Part shown: in pieces, positions 16,193-21,235 of the stretch
Position numbering within the stretch: position 1 is the stretch's first letter
How the letters are laid out: each line of letters begins with the position of its first letter
Source: GCA-2683825 sp965662355
GTDB taxonomy: Bacteria; Planctomycetota; UBA1135; GCA-002686595
DNA length: 21,235 bases
NCBI GenBank assembly: GCA_965662355.1
Contig: CBFIHP010000038.1
Coordinates: forward strand, 1-21,235
Reading direction: 5' to 3'
Notes under the pieces: model-generated
Told to the model about the DNA's origin: nothing
What the model saw: only the letters and a program-made list of their open reading frames with translations
Databases searched by the model: none
Made by a program: the position numbers and the translations under genes

Positions 16193-17530
16193 ATGCAGCG
16201 CTTCACTCGTTACCTTCGGCTTCTCACGGCGATGACTCTTTTCTCTCTGGGCTTCATCCACGCCCAGACCGTCTTGCATGTCGATGCAGGGGCCCAACCC
16301 GGCGGCGACGGCAGTAGCTGGGGTTCGGCCTTCGACGATCTTCAGCCGGCGATCGAAGCCAGTGAGGCGCTGCTTGATCCTGTGGAGATCTGGATCACGG
16401 GAGGTACATACGTTCCCACCCGAACTCAGGTAGAGACAGAGCCGCGCTCGGTGACTTTCGAGATCGCCAGCGGGGTTTCTCTCTTGGGCGGTTTCGAGGG
16501 TACGGAAGACGCGCCCGACCAACGCGATCCGTTGGCACAGCACACGATCCTCAGCGGCGATCTCTTCGGGGACGACCAACCCGATTTCGGCTTGCGCAGC
16601 GACAATGCCTATCACGTGCTCACCATCCATGGATCGTCGTCCCCGGTGTTGATCGAGAGGATCACGTTGACAGGGGGCAACGCGGGGGGCAGCTTGCCCG
16701 CGGGTATTGGCCACAAGGGTGGCGGTGCTATCGTCCTTTCGGGTGCAGTGGGCCCCGTGTTCCGGAAAGTGAGGTTCATCGAGAACGAAGCCGATACCGG
16801 GGGCGGGTTGAGTACACCCCTGTCCTGCCAGCTCGAGTCTTGCCTCTTCCAGAAGAACCGCGCAACGGGTGATTCCGGCCAGGGCGGTGCGATCCGGGTC
16901 GAGGCCGTGAGCCAGGCCATCTCCGCGGTGAACACCCTTTTCGTGGGCAACGAGGCATGGAGCGGTGGTGTGGTTTCAACCGTATACGCAGGCTTTGTCG
17001 CCGCCAACTGCACCTTTGTCGGCAATCACGCACAGAACCTGATCGGTGGGGTGCTGGTCGAAGGTCCGGCCGGCTTTCTCGCTCTGAACAACTGCATCCT
17101 GTGGGGCAATGGCGACAGCTCGGGCAGTGGCGAAGGGGCGCAGGTCTGGGCCCCGTTTCTCGGTTCGCCCAGCGCATTCGTGGAAAGCTCATGCGTACAA
17201 GGCTGGACCGGGTCGATCGGTGGGGCGGGCAACACCGGAGCCGACCCCCTGTTCGCCGACGAACTGGGAGCGGATGGGATCCCTGCGAGCGGCGACGAGA
17301 GCTTCCGGCTCACGCCCAACTCCCCCTGCATAGACGCCGGGCGTAACGCGATTCAAGTGCACATCTTCTGGCCCCAGCTCGACGAGCTGTCGGCCCTGGA
17401 CTATCGCGGACGGGTGCGGATCGCCGACGGCAACCGCGACGGATCGTCGATCGTGGACATGGGCGTCTTTGAGCTGCAACCACGCGTCGTGCGCGCACCG
17501 ACGATCTCGGGAACCGTGACCGTTCGCTAG
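16193..17530 (+). CDS. Secreted right-handed beta-helix protein, choice-of-anchor Q-like
   Basis: Predicted 445-residue exported protein. It starts at ATG 16193 behind a strong Shine-Dalgarno and has a signal peptide ending near FIHAQ (residue 25). The next segment (VDAGAQPGGDGSSWGSAFDDLQPAI, about 30-54) is the characteristic opening of choice-of-anchor Q and pectate-lyase-like helices. GGFEGTEDAPDQRDP (about 100-114) and NNCILWGNGD (about 301-310) are further family motifs. The C-terminus FRLTPNSPCIDAGRN...DYRGRVRIADGNRDGSSIVDMGVFE is the standard closing module. These proteins are presumed surface or extracellular, often with unknown ligands. It lacks the extra beta-domain of its neighbours and ends soon after the closing module. 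The enzyme or binding role is unknown. Confidence 0.88.
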   Translation: MQRFTRYLRLLTAMTLFSLGFIHAQTVLHVDAGAQPGGDGSSWGSAFDDLQPAIEASEALLDPVEIWITGGTYVPTRTQVETEPRSVTFEIASGVSLLGGFEGTEDAPDQRDPLAQHTILSGDLFGDDQPDFGLRSDNAYHVLTIHGSSSPVLIERITLTGGNAGGSLPAGIGHKGGGAIVLSGAVGPVFRKVRFIENEADTGGGLSTPLSCQLESCLFQKNRATGDSGQGGAIRVEAVSQAISAVNTLFVGNEAWSGGVVSTVYAGFVAANCTFVGNHAQNLIGGVLVEGPAGFLALNNCILWGNGDSSGSGEGAQVWAPFLGSPSAFVESSCVQGWTGSIGGAGNTGADPLFADELGADGIPASGDESFRLTPNSPCIDAGRNAIQVHIFWPQLDELSALDYRGRVRIADGNRDGSSIVDMGVFELQPRVVRAPTISGTVTVR

Positions 17531-17566
17531 CCAAGAAAGAGTCTTGGCCGAACGAAGGCCGTTTTT
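17531..17566 (+). terminator. Putative Rho-independent terminator
   Basis: Directly after the stop codon, CCAAGA/TCTTGG can form a hairpin (17531-17547). An overlapping GGCC/GGCC hairpin (17546-17560) is followed by GTTTTT. The T-run favours termination of the plus-strand gene; the second stem is short. Confidence 0.5.
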
Positions 17567-17597
17567 GTGGCGGCCGAGTTTATGGACCACACGGGGT

Positions 17598-18800
17598 CTA
17601 CCTCTTCGCCGGCGCCCCCGGCTGCGTCGGCTGATCCCAAGCAGGCAATTGCATGGCGTAGAGACTCCCCGTTCCTCCGAAACCCGGAGCACCGTACAGA
17701 ACGCGGTTGCCATGGATGGCGACAGAGGCCCCGAAGCCATCCCCCGGACTCGCGTCGAACGGAAAGAGCTCGGTGGCAAACCAGGTACCCGGAACCGCCT
17801 CTTCGAAGTACATCCCCGTAGGAGCCCAGGTATCGATGGGCCCCGCACTCCCCAGGACGAGCCAGGAGTCCTGGACACCGATCGCATAGGGATCACCCCC
17901 GTCGAACAAACTCACGCCTCCATGGACGGTGAAGGGAATCGACATGTCGCTCCAGCCTCCGGTGGAACGGAACACGTACCCGTGAGCGCGCATCAACGTT
18001 CCACCGCTCAGGATGAACTTCGAGACGACGGCGACGACGCCTTGGTTCACGGCCACGTCATGACCGAAGCGATCCATCGATCCTCCGGGCCCCGAAGGAT
18101 CACTCGGAGAAAGAACGGCCGTTTCCGTGGACGGCCAGACCCCACCAGCTCGCTCGTAAACGTGAACACGATTCTTCCCAGGAACACCGACAGCGATCAC
18201 CGAGCCATGAATGTCCACGGCGGCTCCGAAGGATCCGTTGGTGAGATCCAGGGAACTCGTCAGCTCGGCAACGAGTTGCCAGTTCCCCGCGAATTGATAC
18301 ACGAAAGCCCGGCCACCCGTGGGATCGGGCGCTCCGACGACCAGCGTATCCCCATCGACGGCCACCGCTCTTCCGAAGAGCACCGTCCCCGACACAGTGA
18401 GTCGATTCAGCGACACGAAGCGGGACGGCGCGCCGACTTGATACTCGAAAGCGAACACGGATCCGGCCCCATCACCCGGCGCACCGACAACGACGCTCCG
18501 TTGAAAGACGTCGAGCGCTTGACCGAAACGTTGACCGATCGCGGGAACGTCGGCTTGCAGCTTCGCGACGGGTGTCCCGTAGTAAGCGACGTAGACATGG
18601 CCCTGCCCGGACAAGACCCCATCCCCGGGCGCTCCGACGACACTCCAGCGCCCGTGGCTGGCCACCGCCGCACCAAATTCGGCTCCGGCGACGAGTCCGG
18701 CGGGTGCCCCACTGGACTCACAAACGGTAATGGGATGCTTCTGGGCCGCGATGGATCCAGCCAGCACGAGGAAGGGGAGCAAAGACAAGCATGCTTCCAT
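17598..18800 (-). CDS. Secreted FG-GAP repeat (integrin-like propeller) protein
   Basis: Predicted 400 residues with a signal peptide (ACLSLLPFLVLAGSIAAQ). I start it at ATG 18800 because the signal follows immediately; the open frame continues to 18929 but the extra 43 residues are Arg/Pro-rich. At least six FG-GAP blades are visible: EFGAAVASHGRWSVVGAPGD, RFGQALDVFQRSVVVGAPGD, LFGRAVAVDGDTLVVGAPD, SFGAAVDIHGSVIAVGVPG, RFGHDVAVNQGVVAVVS and GFGASVAIHGNRVLYGAPG. A further blade lies around YAIGVQDSWLVLGSAG, which would make a seven-bladed propeller. Such proteins are thought to bind surfaces or partners and rarely have known ligands. No catalytic motif or cell-wall anchor is seen. It is convergent with the 16193-17530 gene. 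Confidence 0.88.
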   Translation of the reverse strand: MEACLSLLPFLVLAGSIAAQKHPITVCESSGAPAGLVAGAEFGAAVASHGRWSVVGAPGDGVLSGQGHVYVAYYGTPVAKLQADVPAIGQRFGQALDVFQRSVVVGAPGDGAGSVFAFEYQVGAPSRFVSLNRLTVSGTVLFGRAVAVDGDTLVVGAPDPTGGRAFVYQFAGNWQLVAELTSSLDLTNGSFGAAVDIHGSVIAVGVPGKNRVHVYERAGGVWPSTETAVLSPSDPSGPGGSMDRFGHDVAVNQGVVAVVSKFILSGGTLMRAHGYVFRSTGGWSDMSIPFTVHGGVSLFDGGDPYAIGVQDSWLVLGSAGPIDTWAPTGMYFEEAVPGTWFATELFPFDASPGDGFGASVAIHGNRVLYGAPGFGGTGSLYAMQLPAWDQPTQPGAPAKR

Positions 18801-19028
18801 GGCAGAACCAGCGTAGCACGCCTTGAACGACCTCCGATATGGTCGGCAGAGGTAGGGTTGTGTCATCCCGGTTCGATGCCGAACGCATGGCCACTCCTGC
18901 GCGGGCAAGAGCGACGGGCTCGGCCCCATGCGACGCGGCCGCCGCTCCGCAGGAGACGACGGCCGCGCCTGAGCCCAACACCATGGGAGCAGCCCGCCAC
19001 CAGGCCGACCGGTTCCCTTGGTGATCTC

Positions 19029-20816
19029 TCAGAAGTAGTTGGCCATGATGTGCAGAAGAAGATCGATCTGACTCTTCGCTAGCAAGACGTCGATGTCCTG
19101 GTCGTTGTCGAAGTCGACCGAGAGCACCTGCCCTGCAGCTGAGGGCCAGAACGGATCGATCAGCGCAATCTCCACGTCGACCAGGTCCCCGTCCAGGTCC
19201 AGGACGAGGGCTTGACGGGTGGTGAGGGGAATCTCCATTCGTTCGACGATCGTGTCTCCGTTCAAGTCCAGAGGCAGTATCTCTCCCGGTAGCCGATCCG
19301 GCGAGTGGACGAATTCCACACTGTGACCGGGTTCCAGGAGGTTTGGAATGGAGGACGAGAGGGGAAGCTCGATGAGCGCCGACAAGGGCGGACTCACGCC
19401 GCTCAGAGTGGGTGCCGGATTCACGGTCAGCGTCATCCCGGCCAGGTAGAACTGCATCCCGGCAAGAGTCGGATCGATCGGGAGCTCCATCTCCGCGAAG
19501 GCCAGGCCCGAAGACTCGACGACTCCCACGAAACCATGCATGTAGGGGTTCGGAGAGAGGGAAAGGGAGAACAGGAAATCGGGATTCAAGGGGATATGGA
19601 AGCCCTGCAAGGAGAACCCCGTCGTCCCGAAGGAAGCGGCGATCAGGTAGAACTGGTTGGGCGCTTCCGGAGCGCAGAGGGTCAGCTCGACCGGAGCGCC
19701 GATCTCGAAGGGACCGCCCCCGATGAGGGTCACCCCGTGATCGGGCGCTGAGATCGGATCACCGACGACCACCCCGTTCAGCTCGTCGCCCGGGACGAAG
19801 GCCTCTGTCCCGAACCCGCCGATCGGCGCGAGCAACCCGAGCTGTGAGGGCGTGGCCCAGGGAGTGACCGGGGCCCCCGGGTACACGTAGAGTCCTGCTC
19901 CACCCAGTCGCCCGATCACGGGATAGCTCATCTGGGCGCTGGGCGAGGACATCGTCAAGGAGTAGACGAACCGACCCAGAAACTTGTCGACACTCAGGGC
20001 ATCGACGTCGTCTCCGGGAACCAGCCCTATCTCGGCAGCCGAGAAGGCAATGACGGCGTCCCCCGGAGCAAGAGCGACCAGGATGTCAGCCGGTGACACA
20101 GGCGTCAGCGGACCGTCGAGGCCCAGGGGAAGCGACACCACCGTGGCGGAATCGATCGAGAAGAAGACCGGGTAGTCACCCGGAACGGCTTTTCTCCCGG
20201 TAATCGCATCGAGGTCGGTCTCCGTCAGAAAACTCCCCTTCACCGTCAGACACGGGGCCCCGTCGGTCTCCTGGGTCGCAGTGTTGATGACTCCAAGGCG
20301 AGGGACGGCATAGGGCGAGACCCGGAAGGTGTCGCCGGCAGCACCGTTGCCGAAGAACTGATCATTGACGACGGTCAGGGGCGGGCCGAGGCTGATGCGA
20401 TCCACCGTGTACACCGCGTTGACGACCTGGCCTTCGTGGAGAATTCCCCCCAGCGCCGGCCCGATGGCCGGAAATTCGTTTCCGGTCGGATACGACCAGG
20501 GATAGCTGATCGCATCGACGTTGCCGTTCTCCGGAAGCCCGAGGTCGGCGTTGCTCCACATCGTGGGAAGCGTGCACGTGGGGACGTCCATCAGGGCGAC
20601 CCTGACGGCGTTGCCCGGCGCGCTCGCCTCCGGGGAGGCGCGATCCACACTCCCCGAGCCCACCATCTGAACGATGACGGGCCCTCCTGCTTCACCGCCC
20701 TGGGCCAGGGCGGCCACGGGGATCAAGAAGAGGGTCGCGGAAACGTGGAAGAAGATGTGTGCAAGCCGTTTGGTACGCGCTAGGTCCTTCGGTTTGTTTT
20801 TTGAACAGGTTCGCAT
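19029..20816 (-). CDS. Secreted multidomain protein, beta-domain plus DxDxD repeats, unknown function
   Basis: Predicted 595 residues. I start it at ATG 20816 because AGGAGA lies eight bases upstream; in-frame ATGs at 20825 and 20849 are less well placed. A long N-region (about 16 residues, KNKPKD...RTKR) precedes a signal core (IFFHVSATLFLIPVAALAQ). Residues about 40-360 are unrecognised; they contain repeated statements of the type APGDAVIAFS and VPGDDVDALS. Residues 368-465 resemble the beta-domain of the subtilase and of the 173-2248 protein (FYLIAASFGTTGF...GFHIPLNPDFLF). The tail has three acidic loops, DLNGD (517), DLDGD (540) and DFDND (568), like VCBS/FG-GAP or dockerin calcium loops. 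Function is unknown; export is well supported. Confidence 0.8.
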   Translation of the reverse strand: MRTCSKNKPKDLARTKRLAHIFFHVSATLFLIPVAALAQGGEAGGPVIVQMVGSGSVDRASPEASAPGNAVRVALMDVPTCTLPTMWSNADLGLPENGNVDAISYPWSYPTGNEFPAIGPALGGILHEGQVVNAVYTVDRISLGPPLTVVNDQFFGNGAAGDTFRVSPYAVPRLGVINTATQETDGAPCLTVKGSFLTETDLDAITGRKAVPGDYPVFFSIDSATVVSLPLGLDGPLTPVSPADILVALAPGDAVIAFSAAEIGLVPGDDVDALSVDKFLGRFVYSLTMSSPSAQMSYPVIGRLGGAGLYVYPGAPVTPWATPSQLGLLAPIGGFGTEAFVPGDELNGVVVGDPISAPDHGVTLIGGGPFEIGAPVELTLCAPEAPNQFYLIAASFGTTGFSLQGFHIPLNPDFLFSLSLSPNPYMHGFVGVVESSGLAFAEMELPIDPTLAGMQFYLAGMTLTVNPAPTLSGVSPPLSALIELPLSSSIPNLLEPGHSVEFVHSPDRLPGEILPLDLNGDTIVERMEIPLTTRQALVLDLDGDLVDVEIALIDPFWPSAAGQVLSVDFDNDQDIDVLLAKSQIDLLLHIMANYF

Positions 20817-21072
20817 GGAGTTCATCTCCTGTTGCTGGCGTTGGTTCACTGGAAGGTAAGACCCCTTTGGAGCACCTATACTCGGAGGCGCAGATGGTGC
20901 GGGTCGTGTTCATTGCGGTTTCACGGTAGCGGGTGTCCGGATAGCCAGGCGAGTCCGGGAACGGTCTCAAGAACCCCCTGGATTTCTCGGATCGGTGGGG
21001 GAGTAGTAGACCGCCGGGAAAGTGAGCGTGGAGAACCGGTGCCTTTCGGCAAGCCCGTTGAAGTATGGTGAC
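20817..21072. other. Intergenic region, no gene recognised
   Basis: Between the secreted-protein gene and the incoming IS. It should contain the minus-strand promoter; TATAGG on the minus strand near 20875-20880 is a possible -10 box without a clear -35. Short open frames on both strands give low-complexity translations with no motif I recognise. Confidence 0.4.
20825..20830 (-). promoter_or_regulatory. Ribosome binding site deciding the 20816 start
   Basis: AGGAGA on the minus strand, eight bases before ATG 20816. It lies across the other in-frame upstream ATGs, so it favours the shorter protein. Confidence 0.5.
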
Positions 21073-21235
21073 GGGCGGCGTTGGTGCACGAATCCCTGGG
21101 CTGACAACGCTTGGAAGGCCTCTCGGAGCCATTTTCTGTCCGGGGCTGGTCCGGTGAGCAGACTGCCGAGATGAAATCGAGAGTCCATCCTCGCTACAAG
21201 ACCAGATACCGCGTTGGCAACTGGGCCGAGTACGA
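21073..21235 (+). mobile_element. Left part of an IS5-like insertion sequence, cut by the window edge
   Basis: A transposase start (21171) is preceded by about 100 bp with a GGCGTTGGTGCACGAATC stretch near 21077-21094. This resembles the GGCGTTGTTGCACGAAT type of terminal repeat I recall from the IS427/IS5 group. The right end is outside the window, so the terminal repeat cannot be verified. Confidence 0.5.
21171..21235 (+). CDS. IS5-like transposase, N-terminal part only
   Basis: Only the first 21 codons are in the window: MKSRVHPRYKTRYRVGNWAEY, continuing off the edge. The KYKTRYRVxNWAEYDxAL pattern is the conserved N-terminus of a common IS5-type DDE transposase group. The frame is open to the last base. 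No strong Shine-Dalgarno precedes it (gactgccgag). Completeness cannot be judged. Confidence 0.65.
   Translation, partial: MKSRVHPRYKTRYRVGNWAEY

Noticed and set aside
15509..16714. A 401-codon minus-strand open frame
   Set aside because: It spans the permease end and the beta-helix gene start in antisense, is Arg/Asp/Gln-rich and lacks motifs.
18801..19028. Short open frames between the FG-GAP gene and the next secreted-protein gene
   Set aside because: Both strands give Ala-rich or Arg-rich peptides without a signal, motif or ribosome binding site.
17544..19082. A 512-codon plus-strand open frame
   Set aside because: It is an antisense shadow of the FG-GAP gene, whose minus-strand frame has a signal peptide and clear repeats.

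Overview
The window is a GC-rich bacterial fragment, probably scaffolded from a metagenome because a 98-base run of N lies inside a transposase. I infer Planctomycetota or a close relative. The basis is a set of exported proteins (right-handed beta-helix, choice-of-anchor Q-like, FG-GAP propeller, subtilase), three of which seem to share a roughly 100-residue beta-rich domain of a kind I associate with that phylum. This is inference from family memory, not a search result.

Layout. 173-2248 is a secreted NosD-like beta-helix protein. 2299-3657 is an IS element with a DDE (rve) transposase and 23-bp imperfect terminal inverted repeats. 3688-9928 holds five genes that look like a tailoring or biosynthesis locus: a cobalamin-binding radical SAM enzyme and a PIG-L deacetylase (minus strand, 13-bp overlap), a SAM methyltransferase (plus, divergent from PIG-L at one shared CATG), a GT2 glycosyltransferase (minus, antisense overlap with the methyltransferase) and a cupin_8/JmjC-like protein (plus). 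A long inverted repeat (9890-10016) separates the cupin gene from a convergent secreted subtilase (10048-11748).

From about 11900 to 12306 there is an ORF-like fragment of an IS91-type transposase that has no start codon. It abuts a Tat-exported, FAD-dependent oxidoreductase resembling spermidine dehydrogenase (12313-14154). That gene lies downstream of a small two-helix membrane protein (14210-14503), and the pair is divergent from an ethanolamine-permease-like APC transporter (14615-16072). Together these suggest an amine uptake and oxidation module. The rest encodes exported proteins of unknown role: a choice-of-anchor Q-like beta-helix protein (16193-17530), an FG-GAP propeller (17598-18800) and a multidomain protein with acidic calcium-loop-like motifs (19029-20816). 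The right edge cuts into a second, IS5-like element, whose transposase starts at 21171.

The best candidate for something undescribed is the 3688-9928 locus. A deacetylase, a glycosyltransferase, two SAM-dependent enzymes and an atypical cupin would fit assembly of a modified glycoconjugate or small molecule. The cupin lacks the usual metal-binding acidic residue. No CRISPR array, tRNA or rRNA was seen.
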